Shown: positions 1-6,387 of the stretch, in pieces
Layout: each line of letters begins with the position of its first letter
How positions within the stretch are numbered: position 1 is the stretch's first letter
Origin: Cyclobacteriaceae bacterium
GTDB taxonomy: Bacteria > Bacteroidota > Bacteroidia > Cytophagales > Cyclobacteriaceae
Assembly: GCA_009885605.1 (NCBI GenBank)
Contig: VFKK01000318.1
Location: 1 to 6,387 of the forward strand
Reading direction: 5' to 3'
Length of the DNA stretch: 6,387 nucleotides
Translations under genes and position numbers: made by a program
Notes under the pieces: generated by a model
What the model was told of the DNA's origin: nothing
Seen by the model: the letters and a program-made list of their open reading frames with translations, nothing else
Database searches by the model: none

Positions 1-93
1 GATAAGACTTACGTGATCAATGAAGATCTTAAAGAATGGAATTCTATTTTCCCTGACTTAGAAAAAAAGGCTTTTTGGCGACAACTAAGGTGA
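1..93 (+). CDS. C-terminal end of an unidentified protein, related to the next gene (partial)
   Basis: The window opens inside a plus-strand reading frame (frame 1) that runs for 30 codons to a TGA at 91-93; its start lies outside the window. The visible tail ends in PDLEKKAFWRQLR. This matches the C-terminus of the next gene (PELDKRAFWNRVKKR) in order and spacing. Over the last 27 or so residues, Pro, Leu, Lys, Ala, Phe and Trp are identical and most other positions are conservative. The two genes are in the same orientation and 54 bp apart, so they look like tandem paralogues and may be co-transcribed. I cannot name a function from 30 residues. By analogy with its neighbour it is probably a small exported protein. 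The reading frame is well supported by the paralogy. Confidence 0.75.
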   Translation, partial: DKTYVINEDLKEWNSIFPDLEKKAFWRQLR

Positions 94-147
94 CAAGCAC
101 CAATTCTTAGAAAAAAAATTGAACTCAAATATCTTAAACATTCTATT

Positions 148-732
148 ATGAAAAAGCAGTTATTCCTTCTCGTTATAACTTTACTATTTACTTTCCAGGT
201 CTCTTCTCAAGTGAAGTCTACTCTCTTTTTTAACAAAAAAGGATGGCAGGCCTGGGTAACTACTCTCGATGGTTCCAAATCTGATCGAGGTTTTTTTTGG
301 AAGATCGACAGTGATTCTGTCTATCTCGCCCTGTCAGATGCTAAAAAAGTAAAATCAATGTCTCAGATTTTTCAGGTAAAAGGATATTCAATTCAAAACA
401 TTGAATCTATTGAATTGAAAAAAGTAAAGGCTGGTAAAAAAGGAATGGTTCTCGGCATGGTACTAGGATATTTTACCGGCCTTGCAATTTCTTTGTCTAC
501 AGGTGAAACCACCAATTATAATTCCTGGTTTGGCTCTGGCTCAAAAACGACTTATGATATTGAGCCTATTGTAGGAGCAATGACCGGCGCTGTAGCGGGT
601 GGTGCAATCGGGGCCTTGATTGGCGCAAACAGCTCAAAAAAATTTAAGATTTTAGGAAGTATTGAAAATTTTAATAAATCCATTCCGGAATTGGACAAAC
701 GTGCTTTTTGGAACCGGGTAAAAAAGCGGTAG
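148..732 (+). CDS. Small exported protein with two glycine-zipper segments, function unknown
   Basis: This 194-aa protein starts with a signal peptide (Lys-Lys at 2-3, hydrophobic core about 5-17, likely cleavage near VSS-Q at 20/21). Residues 32-90 look beta-rich, with a W..WVTTLDGSKSDRGFFWKIDSDSVYL stretch, summarised here, that resembles the short LSm/SH3-like 'G.L..I.DSSV.L' pattern seen in many uncharacterised Bacteroidota envelope proteins. Two small-residue, glycine-spaced hydrophobic segments follow (about 97-115 and 141-160, the latter with GAVAGGAIGALIGA). These are typical glycine zippers that may insert in or pack against a membrane. A polar Tyr/Ser/Thr-rich loop (116-138) separates them. 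The charged tail (180-194) is shared with the truncated gene upstream. The ATG at 148 places the signal peptide correctly. No Shine-Dalgarno sequence is visible, as is usual for this phylum. I do not recognise a named family, and the role is unknown. Confidence 0.85.
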   Translation: MKKQLFLLVITLLFTFQVSSQVKSTLFFNKKGWQAWVTTLDGSKSDRGFFWKIDSDSVYLALSDAKKVKSMSQIFQVKGYSIQNIESIELKKVKAGKKGMVLGMVLGYFTGLAISLSTGETTNYNSWFGSGSKTTYDIEPIVGAMTGAVAGGAIGALIGANSSKKFKILGSIENFNKSIPELDKRAFWNRVKKR

Positions 733-794
733 TGCCAATGTAGATTTCATTTAAAGTAAACTGATGTAAACGTCAGCGATTCATATGGAAACAT

Positions 795-826
795 CTTTTA
801 GAGGGGAAAATTGTAAAATCTAAAAG
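795..826. repeat. Inverted repeat in convergent intergenic region
   Basis: CTTTTAGA (795-802) and TCTAAAAG (819-826) are perfect 8-bp inverted arms separated by 16 nt. The arms are AT-rich and the loop is long, so a stable hairpin is doubtful. It lies between the end of the plus-strand gene and the main terminator. It could be a degenerate terminator or mRNA 3'-end element for the plus-strand gene, or chance. Confidence 0.3.
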
Positions 827-858
827 CGATCCACCTTTATGACTTTTCATTTTCAATT

Positions 859-889
859 AAAAAGCCGGAAGTGCTATCACTTCCGGCTT
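859..889 (-). terminator. Rho-independent terminator at the end of the metalloprotease gene
   Basis: AAGCCGGAAGTG (862-873) and CACTTCCGGCTT (878-889) form a perfect 12-bp stem with a 4-nt CTAT loop. Read on the minus strand, the stem ends in GGCTT and runs into TTTAATT, a short U-rich tail. The hairpin lies about 25 nt past the metalloprotease stop codon (915-917). On the plus strand the stem is followed by ACAAAAATC, not a U-tract, so the minus strand is its best direction. The same stem could still help end transcripts from the converging plus-strand gene. Confidence 0.85.
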
Positions 890-891
890 AC

Positions 892-911
892 AAAAATCTT
901 ATAGATTTTTT
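892..911. terminator. AT-rich hairpin with T-run, possible terminator for the plus-strand gene
   Basis: AAAAATCT (892-899) and AGATTTTT (903-910) are perfect 8-bp arms around a 3-nt TAT loop. In the plus direction the right arm continues into a run of six T (906-911). Placed just after the strong hairpin at 862-889, it could supply the U-tract that hairpin lacks for plus-strand transcripts. The pair might then act as a bidirectional terminator. The stem has only two GC-containing positions per arm region at most, so on its own it is weak. Confidence 0.4.
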
Positions 912-914
912 GAC

Positions 915-3368
915 TTAAAATTCAAATTCGCAGCTCATATCTTCTGAACCGATCGGAGCGCCATCCGGCACCTTAAGTGTTTCCTGTGCTGTCAATTCCA
1001 TTGGCAGGTCAAGGAATGCTTCGATTTTTTCAGCCAGGTATTTTGAATGACTTGCCAATAAGGAATTGGCAGCTCCTCTTGCGACCAATCCTCCGCTTCC
1101 CGCAGGTCCGGATCCGTCTTTCAACTTATCTAGATGGTTTCGGGTGATCGCCCTCACCGAATTGGAAACATCTGCATTTTTGGATAAGGCAATCAAATGA
1201 TCCACCAATTTGGCTTCGGTCATCAATTTAATTTCTGCTTTGAGACCTGTCGGAACTGTGCTTGAAAATACCTGCGTGCTGATTTGGTTGAGCATCGTTT
1301 CAAAGCTCGGAAGTGAATTATCCTGAAGGTTTTGCAAGTAAATTCTATTCGCTCTGCCTCCCTCAAACATAAAGCTGAATGCTAAATCAACCACACTTTC
1401 CGCAGGTGCAATAGGATCAAAGGTCGGTCCTGTTCTTGGCACAAAAGTCTCTCGGGTTCTTCCATATCCGAATGGACGAGGAGGAATCAAAGCCAAAATA
1501 TGAGCAGGGACTTCCAATTGATTGGGAGCAATTGTGAAAAGTAGCGCATTCACGGCATCCAGTTGGGCTTTTGCAGGAATCCAGGAATGGACGGGCTGAT
1601 TATCGCCTTTCACTTTGTAAGAATAATCCAGACCTCCGATCAACTTGCTCGTAGCTTCTACCTGATAGCGATGCATTAGGAATAGCGGAACCAAAACTTC
1701 TTCCAGCATTGCCTCCGGCTGACCTTCGCGAATTGCATTCAAGCCAAACGTTTTAAGCCTGTTTTCTCTGAGCTTAAGCATTCGCATCAATTCATCAGGA
1801 GCCGACGCCCCATTGTCCCAAAGGTGGGAGCGGGGATGCGCGCCACTAGGATCGCGTGAGTCAGAATCTGTGATGAATTCATGACCTGCGGAATACGTGT
1901 CTTCCAGCAATTTCTTCAAAAACTCCTCTTCGTTAACTCCTGCTGCAGGAATCTCATATCCGTATCGGATGGCCCATTTGTCCCACTCACCGATTTTATC
2001 ATCGTATGCAGTGCTCAGGTCCAGCTCGCCATTTCCATTTTCAGAAATGACCGGATACGGATAATCCATCACCGAAGAACGGGCGTTGGCTGAAGTAGCG
2101 TAGCTATGAGCCAAACCGATTGTGTGACCGATCTCATGTGCAGATAGTTGTTCCAGTCTAGCGATAGCCATTTCCAGCATTTTTGGATCGGCAGGTTTTC
2201 CTTCTTCGAAAGGCTGCAAAAGTCCCTGTGCAATCAGGTAATCCTGTCTCACTCTTTGAGAACCGAGAGAAACATGGCCTTTCATGATTTCACCTGTTCG
2301 GGGATCGCGAACGCTCGCTCCATAAGACCAGCCCCGAGTGGATCGGTGAACCCATTGAATCACGTTATATCTCACATCCATCAAGTCCATTCCTTCAGGA
2401 GCAAGTTCCACACGGAACGCATCCTTAAATCCCGCGGCCTCGTAAGCATGATTCCACCAGTTACCACCCGCTATCAGAGCTGAAGCAACCGGCTCAGGAG
2501 TTCCCCGATCCAGGTAATAAACAATCGGCTCCACTGCTTCAGAAACGGCTGCAGTCGGATCTTTTTTCTCCAATCTATGTCTTGCGATAAAGCGCTTTAC
2601 GATCGGTTCTGAGATCGGAGTGGTAAAATCCATGTAGGAAATACTTCCATAACCTGCTCTTGGGTCAAAAACTCTTGGCTTATAGTTGTTGTCGGGGAGT
2701 TCGATAAATGAATGTCTCTGACGGACAGTCACAGCGTCCGGCGTAGGAGTTACTGACCGAAGGTTTGCTCCGATGGCCTGACCTGTGAGCGTGATGGTTG
2801 CCTCTACTTCCGTATTTTTTGGGAAGTTTTTGATCATGGGATAATACAAGGCTGAGCGACTTAAGTCAGTTTTGAAAGTTCCCTGACGACTTCGGGCAAG
2901 GGTTTCGCTTACGCCGTGTGCATCCTGCATGTAGAAGTTGGTCGCGTCCACGATCAGCTTACCTCCATTATTCTGAGCGATTTCAAATCCCCAAAGTACG
3001 GATTCTGCAAAAGCATCTTTGATGGATTGCACTTCGGCGGGATTGTCGGAGTAAGCACGGAAGTCCAGGTTTTTGTGGACCAGGAGTAATTTATTTCCCG
3101 TCTTGCGAAACTCGACAATCCTTGTTTCGCCAAGTTGTCCCCGATCAAGGCCGATGTCATTGGAGCCGATTCCGGCAGTGAGGGAGTTGACGTAAAGAAA
3201 CTCGCTGTCGAGTTTGTCTATTTCCAGGTAGATTTTGCCTTTTTCCTCATCGAGGTAAAACGGGATAAAGCCTTCTTTCTTGGTCATCTTGGTCAGATCG
3301 AGTGCCTGAGCAAGTGAGATAGAGACAGAAAAAAGAAAAATAACAGCAGTGTGTAGGATTCTGATCAT
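915..3368 (-). CDS. Secreted zinc-dependent metalloprotease (DUF5118/DUF5117/DUF4953 type)
   Basis: This 817-aa protein begins with a signal peptide (hydrophobic 8-20, likely cleavage after SLA-Q near 20/21) with no lipobox cysteine, so it should be released to the periplasm or beyond. HEIGHTIGLAH at 411-421 is an extended metzincin-type zinc site: His411, His415 and His421 as ligands and Glu412 as catalytic base. It is followed by a Met-turn candidate, SSVMDYP (431-437, Met434). The architecture fits the Bacteroidota family annotated as DUF5118 (roughly 25-70), DUF5117 (roughly 75-265) and DUF4953 (roughly 395 onward); these boundaries are from memory of the family. The motif LMDVRYNVIQWVHRS (329-343) upstream of the catalytic site is also typical of the family. 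Length is normal for it. No C-terminal type IX sorting domain is evident; the protein ends in an acidic tail with one late Cys (813). It starts 63 nt after the HhH gene on the same strand, so it may share that transcript. Substrate is unknown. Confidence 0.93.
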   Translation of the reverse strand: MIRILHTAVIFLFSVSISLAQALDLTKMTKKEGFIPFYLDEEKGKIYLEIDKLDSEFLYVNSLTAGIGSNDIGLDRGQLGETRIVEFRKTGNKLLLVHKNLDFRAYSDNPAEVQSIKDAFAESVLWGFEIAQNNGGKLIVDATNFYMQDAHGVSETLARSRQGTFKTDLSRSALYYPMIKNFPKNTEVEATITLTGQAIGANLRSVTPTPDAVTVRQRHSFIELPDNNYKPRVFDPRAGYGSISYMDFTTPISEPIVKRFIARHRLEKKDPTAAVSEAVEPIVYYLDRGTPEPVASALIAGGNWWNHAYEAAGFKDAFRVELAPEGMDLMDVRYNVIQWVHRSTRGWSYGASVRDPRTGEIMKGHVSLGSQRVRQDYLIAQGLLQPFEEGKPADPKMLEMAIARLEQLSAHEIGHTIGLAHSYATSANARSSVMDYPYPVISENGNGELDLSTAYDDKIGEWDKWAIRYGYEIPAAGVNEEEFLKKLLEDTYSAGHEFITDSDSRDPSGAHPRSHLWDNGASAPDELMRMLKLRENRLKTFGLNAIREGQPEAMLEEVLVPLFLMHRYQVEATSKLIGGLDYSYKVKGDNQPVHSWIPAKAQLDAVNALLFTIAPNQLEVPAHILALIPPRPFGYGRTRETFVPRTGPTFDPIAPAESVVDLAFSFMFEGGRANRIYLQNLQDNSLPSFETMLNQISTQVFSSTVPTGLKAEIKLMTEAKLVDHLIALSKNADVSNSVRAITRNHLDKLKDGSGPAGSGGLVARGAANSLLASHSKYLAEKIEAFLDLPMELTAQETLKVPDGAPIGSEDMSCEFEF

Positions 3369-3431
3369 GCATCGATGGTTTGTCGGTAAATTATCAAAAA
3401 ACCAGTTCAGAATTACACCATTGATGGAATA

Positions 3432-5540
3432 TTACCGATGCAGCATATATCGGAGGAGAAGGGTTGTTTCGGTTTGTTGCGGTCCTTCGATGGTTTGGAG
3501 GCCGGAACTGATCGTTTCCCGATCGGTATAACTGGTGCGTGCAAATCGAATGTAGCTGGTAAGTCTTGGACTGAAGTCGTACTGTCCAATCAGGTAATAT
3601 CGTAAACCTTTGCCTGAAAAAGCCGGAATAGAGAACGTCCAGAGTACATTGTTTTCGAAGGCATACAATCTGTTATCATAATTTTCGGCATCAAAAAGTG
3701 CGATTCTAGAAGTGATTCTCCATCGGTGTTGCCCATATTGTACATCTTGGAGGATCATAAAACCTTTCGATTTTTCAGCATTAAAATCTACCCGACTGAA
3801 TAAAATCCTGGATCTGAGAAATAAGGATTTTGAAACCTGATATTCAAGACTAAGCAATCCATTGATTTTTGTAAGGGGCAGTACCCGATAAGTAAGGCTC
3901 GGCTCACCGCTGTCAGGGATATTCCGATCTTTCTTTTCTTCTCGGATTTGGATGAATGCAGACAAATTTCTGGATGGCCGGTAGGTGATTCTGGCGATCC
4001 ATTCTGAGCCTGCTGAAGGGGCATAGATCCTGTACTTTAGCCATGGAAATTTAAAGTAATCGTAGTATCCATTAATTTTCCAACGGGTGGAAGGACGGAG
4101 TTCGATTCCCATGTAAATTCCCTGTTCATTATTAGGGCTTGTGCTTTCGGCAAATCCATTTGAGAAAAAGCTGTGAAAATCCCGATCGTATTTTCTCCAA
4201 AGCAAAGAAAAATCAACCTGCTTGCTCAGACTGCTTACAAAACCAAGTACTGTTCCTTTTCCCCCGGACTGAGAAATGGCCGACTCTCCAAACAGGTAAA
4301 AATTCTTCCAGTTATAATTGAAGTACAAACTTCCAACGGAATTGCTCTGCCCGGCAAATTCGAATTGATTGTAAACCTGTGAATCCCGAATCCAGGGTTG
4401 ATTGAAGCGGGTGAAAAGGATATTCGTCCCCGCCTGAAACTTTCCGGAAGGGTGGGAATACTGGGTATTCCCCCCAAAACTCAATTCCCGAATCCGGCTT
4501 TTCGTCAAAAGCTCACTTTGAGTTCGGTGAAGTCCACTTTGATTGAAAGAGCTAATAATGTTTTGTTCATTTCCTACGGAATCGAGTTCCGATTGACTCC
4601 TGCCATCTCTTGGTGCAAAAGATGAAATCATGCTGATTTGCCAATTTTTTAACTGATAAGTTGCACCGACTCCGCGAAAAAAGCCAAATTCCAAAGCCGC
4701 GGTATAAGGTAAAATACCAACGCTACTCCGTCTGATTGTGGGGACGGTTTCGGCACCTTTCCCCAAGGTATAGCCTGCTCCAAAAACTAATCCCTGACCA
4801 AAGGAAGCCTGAAAATCACCCAGACTTATGACTTTCCATTTCCCTATAAAGTAACGGGTGAAGTGAAAGGAAAAGAAATTGAAACCATATCGGGCAGTAG
4901 TGCTGTCCCAGGTAAATTGCTCACCCGGATCTTTGTCGAGTGTAATTCCCATGCTGAAATCTCTGGAATGCTGAATTCTAAATCGCAGGTAGAATTCATT
5001 TGGATCACCCAGATACCGGGAACTTATTGCGCCTGAACTGCTGGTATCCGGTTCTGTAAACCCTCTGCGCGTTTCCCATATTCTCCGATGACGGAATAAA
5101 AGGTAGGCTTGCTCTTCATTTTTGAGTCGGGAGAGGAAGTCCTTTGATCTGTTAATGGATTCTCCCAACGTGACAAATGGAAGAATTCGGTCGATAGTTA
5201 GTAAATCAAAGCCCGGGACAGCTTGCAATTCATAAAGTGAAATCAGCGGCCCGAATTTGTTTCGATGGTTGATCAGATTGCTTATCTGTCCGGGATTGAG
5301 AAGATAAGTTGCTTGGAGAACTTCCGCATCGGATCGATTGATATCAATCGGATTAAGGTAAAGTTGGAAAAGCACCTCGTAAATTGATTCGTAATCCAGG
5401 TCTTCCTCCGGAACAGGGAAAAGTCTTTCTACGAAAGTTTCCGGATCAATTTCAGGTCTGGGAGGAACTTGCCCAAAACTTCGGTTTGGGAAAATCAGAA
5501 TAAAAATCAGCAGGGAGAATTGAGTCAGTCTTTTTCCCAT
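3432..5540 (-). CDS. ComEA-type helix-hairpin-helix protein with predicted outer-membrane barrel
   Basis: This 702-aa protein has a signal peptide (Lys3-Arg4, hydrophobic 7-17, likely cleavage near SFG-Q at 23/24). Residues about 63-124 carry tandem helix-hairpin-helix motifs: PIDINRSDAEVLQ (64-76), then an R..FGPLISLYELQAVPGF-type second hairpin (93-111). These are the pattern of ComEA/T2SK-like HhH domains. After a charged linker (130-160) the rest is rich in alternating aromatic/polar strands such as FYLRFRIQ and LYFNYNWKNFYLFGES, ending in LLLRYMLHR, as expected of an outer-membrane beta-barrel. GDFQASFGQGLVFGAGYTLG (241-260) matches the 'GDY...FGQGL...G...GKG' signature of this Bacteroidota family. 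The start codon lies inside the last codons of the preceding gene (16-nt overlap), which implies translational coupling. HhH domains bind DNA in ComEA, but DNA binding here is not shown; the domain may serve protein contacts. The molecular role is unknown. Confidence 0.88.
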   Translation of the reverse strand: MGKRLTQFSLLIFILIFPNRSFGQVPPRPEIDPETFVERLFPVPEEDLDYESIYEVLFQLYLNPIDINRSDAEVLQATYLLNPGQISNLINHRNKFGPLISLYELQAVPGFDLLTIDRILPFVTLGESINRSKDFLSRLKNEEQAYLLFRHRRIWETRRGFTEPDTSSSGAISSRYLGDPNEFYLRFRIQHSRDFSMGITLDKDPGEQFTWDSTTARYGFNFFSFHFTRYFIGKWKVISLGDFQASFGQGLVFGAGYTLGKGAETVPTIRRSSVGILPYTAALEFGFFRGVGATYQLKNWQISMISSFAPRDGRSQSELDSVGNEQNIISSFNQSGLHRTQSELLTKSRIRELSFGGNTQYSHPSGKFQAGTNILFTRFNQPWIRDSQVYNQFEFAGQSNSVGSLYFNYNWKNFYLFGESAISQSGGKGTVLGFVSSLSKQVDFSLLWRKYDRDFHSFFSNGFAESTSPNNEQGIYMGIELRPSTRWKINGYYDYFKFPWLKYRIYAPSAGSEWIARITYRPSRNLSAFIQIREEKKDRNIPDSGEPSLTYRVLPLTKINGLLSLEYQVSKSLFLRSRILFSRVDFNAEKSKGFMILQDVQYGQHRWRITSRIALFDAENYDNRLYAFENNVLWTFSIPAFSGKGLRYYLIGQYDFSPRLTSYIRFARTSYTDRETISSGLQTIEGPQQTETTLLLRYMLHR

Positions 5541-6346
5541 CGCATACCAAAACTGACGTGATTGGTACTTCCAAGGGCTGAATTTTGACCAAAGCCATAA
5601 TCAATCTGAAATCTACCCGGCTTTAAACCAAAACCAAAAAATACCCGTCCAGGATTTGTATTTGCTCCTGCTCTCAGCCAAAGCCATTCTCGAATTCCAT
5701 ATTCCAGACCCGCTTTAACCGTAGGATCTATTTCAATATCCTTCTCAGCTTCCAAGTAAATGCTAAGTTGGGAAGCCGGCCAATAAGTGATTCCCATTTG
5801 AATAGCTGTGGGTAGTCTTTCTTCAGAGTTTTTGCTGATTTTACCCCGATTGATATTCGAAATGTGAGCTCCCAGGAAAAATTGAGGACTCAACTCCGCA
5901 ACTCCCCCCAGACTTAAAAGAAGCGCATTGCCAGTTCCGAATCCCTCGATTTGGGTTTGAAACCATTCGGCCTTCATTCCCATGCTTACGATTCCGAGCT
6001 GATTACTAAATCCAACTCCCAGAGATTGCTGATTGAAAAGGCTTCCTCCAAATCTGGAAACTCCAAAACCGATTGTTCCAAAATTATTTTTCAAGGCACC
6101 TACCAGATCAAACGTGCTCAGTTCATTCAAACCAAATCGATGATCATATCCCACGGCCAGTTCGGACTCAGCAATCCTGTCCAGAGAACCGATGTTGTTG
6201 AAAAAAGCCCAGGAGTCAGAAAGGTTGACACGGAGATTTCCCAAAGATTGGCTTCTGGCTCCATGGGGTTGGGTCAGAGGATCTGTTTGGGCTTTCAGAG
6301 ACAAAAAAACCAAAAACAGGAAGCAGAAAAAAACTGAGTGCTTCAT
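5525..6346 (-). CDS. Short PorV/PorQ-like outer-membrane barrel protein
   Basis: This 273-aa protein has a signal peptide (hydrophobic 5-17, likely cleavage KAQ-T near 20/21). The mature N-terminus contains GARSQSLGNLRVNLSDSWAF, the same kind of 'AR..ALG...V...D..A...NPA' opening seen in PorV, PorQ and FadL-like proteins of Bacteroidota, with the 'NPA' replaced by NNIGSL. The rest alternates glycine/aromatic beta strands, for example FGTIGFGVSRFGGSLF (89-104) and FFGFGLKPGRFQIDYGFG (236-253), and ends SFGMRW just before the stop, as barrels do. From memory PorV and PorQ are longer (over 300 aa), so this is a shorter relative and not necessarily a type IX secretion component. An in-frame TAG directly precedes the ATG at 6346, so no longer start is possible. 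The following HhH gene overlaps its stop by 16 nt, suggesting that the two products work together in the outer membrane. Confidence 0.85.
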   Translation of the reverse strand: MKHSVFFCFLFLVFLSLKAQTDPLTQPHGARSQSLGNLRVNLSDSWAFFNNIGSLDRIAESELAVGYDHRFGLNELSTFDLVGALKNNFGTIGFGVSRFGGSLFNQQSLGVGFSNQLGIVSMGMKAEWFQTQIEGFGTGNALLLSLGGVAELSPQFFLGAHISNINRGKISKNSEERLPTAIQMGITYWPASQLSIYLEAEKDIEIDPTVKAGLEYGIREWLWLRAGANTNPGRVFFGFGLKPGRFQIDYGFGQNSALGSTNHVSFGMRWEKD

Positions 6347-6368
6347 CTATTCGGAAAAAAACGAATAG
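6347..6368 (-). promoter_or_regulatory. Inverted repeat abutting the start codon of the PorV-like gene
   Basis: On the plus strand CTATTCG (6347-6353) and CGAATAG (6362-6368) are perfect 7-bp inverted arms around an 8-nt A-rich spacer. On the minus strand this places a possible hairpin with a T-rich loop directly against the ATG, within the 5' leader. It could be an operator site or a leader structure affecting initiation. It could also be the tail of an upstream terminator, although no T-run follows it in either direction. Only 19 nt lie beyond it in the window, so the promoter cannot be judged. Confidence 0.4.
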
Positions 6369-6387
6369 TAATTTAGTTAAATAATTA

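Noticed and set aside
761..776. CTGATG/CGTCAG small hairpin just after the plus-strand gene
   Set aside because: The stem is 6 bp with one G-U pair and is not followed by a T-run, so it is no better than chance.
1881..2483. Plus-strand open frames of 70 and 111 aa opposite the metalloprotease gene
   Set aside because: They lie antisense to the region encoding the HEIGHTIGLAH site and neighbouring conserved segments, have no recognisable domain and are explained as shadows of a strongly supported gene.
3376..3404. TGGTTT...AAACCA inverted repeat in the gap before the metalloprotease gene, considered as a terminator or promoter element
   Set aside because: The arms are only 6 bp with a 17-nt spacer and no U-tract follows. 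I also found no good match to the Bacteroidota promoter pattern (TTTG and TAnnTTTG at correct spacing) in the gap.
4139..4625. Several overlapping short open frames on both strands inside the HhH/barrel gene
   Set aside because: They overlap each other in multiple frames and none has a signal peptide or motif. The 702-aa frame runs unbroken through the region.
5951..6337. Plus-strand open frame of 128 aa opposite the PorV-like gene
   Set aside because: Its composition is low in any recognisable motif, and it is antisense to a well-formed signal peptide and barrel protein. Length alone does not make it a gene.
1..6387. Search for CRISPR repeats, tRNA/rRNA genes, transposase genes or terminal repeats, and toxin-antitoxin or defence genes
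   Set aside because: Nothing of these kinds was visible by eye. The window is almost fully occupied by the genes listed, and no regularly spaced direct repeats were seen.

Overview
The window looks like chromosomal DNA of a Bacteroidota member, probably Cytophagales (Cyclobacteriaceae/Algoriphagus-like). This is inferred from protein style, with no marker gene to prove it. The pointers are a PorV/PorQ-like outer-membrane protein, a ComEA-type helix-hairpin-helix (HhH) domain joined to a large beta-rich C-terminus, and a zinc metalloprotease of the DUF5117/DUF4953 type. Start codons lack Shine-Dalgarno sequences and intergenic DNA is AT-rich.

Layout: bases 1-93 are the 3' end of a plus-strand gene. 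A small secreted or envelope protein of 194 aa follows at 148-732 on the same strand. Its C-terminus resembles that of the truncated upstream gene, so the two look like tandem relatives. Bases 733-914 are a convergent intergenic region with a strong 12-bp hairpin (862-889), a second AT-rich hairpin (892-910) and a weaker inverted repeat (795-826).

The rest is on the minus strand, read from right to left: a 273-aa PorV/PorQ-like barrel protein (6346-5525), a 702-aa HhH/outer-membrane protein (5540-3432) whose start overlaps the preceding stop by 16 nt, and an 817-aa secreted metzincin-like protease (3368-915) starting 63 nt further on. The first two are very likely translationally coupled. The protease may belong to the same transcript, since no convincing terminator lies in the gap. 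A perfect 7-bp inverted repeat abuts the start codon of the first gene of this group.

All three minus-strand products carry N-terminal signal peptides, so the group acts at the cell envelope. Known families explain the major genes. I see no CRISPR array, tRNA, rRNA, insertion sequence or obvious new defence or mobile system. The items most worth a second look are the tandem small-protein family and the conserved-looking pairing of an HhH-bearing outer-membrane protein with a short PorV-like protein.
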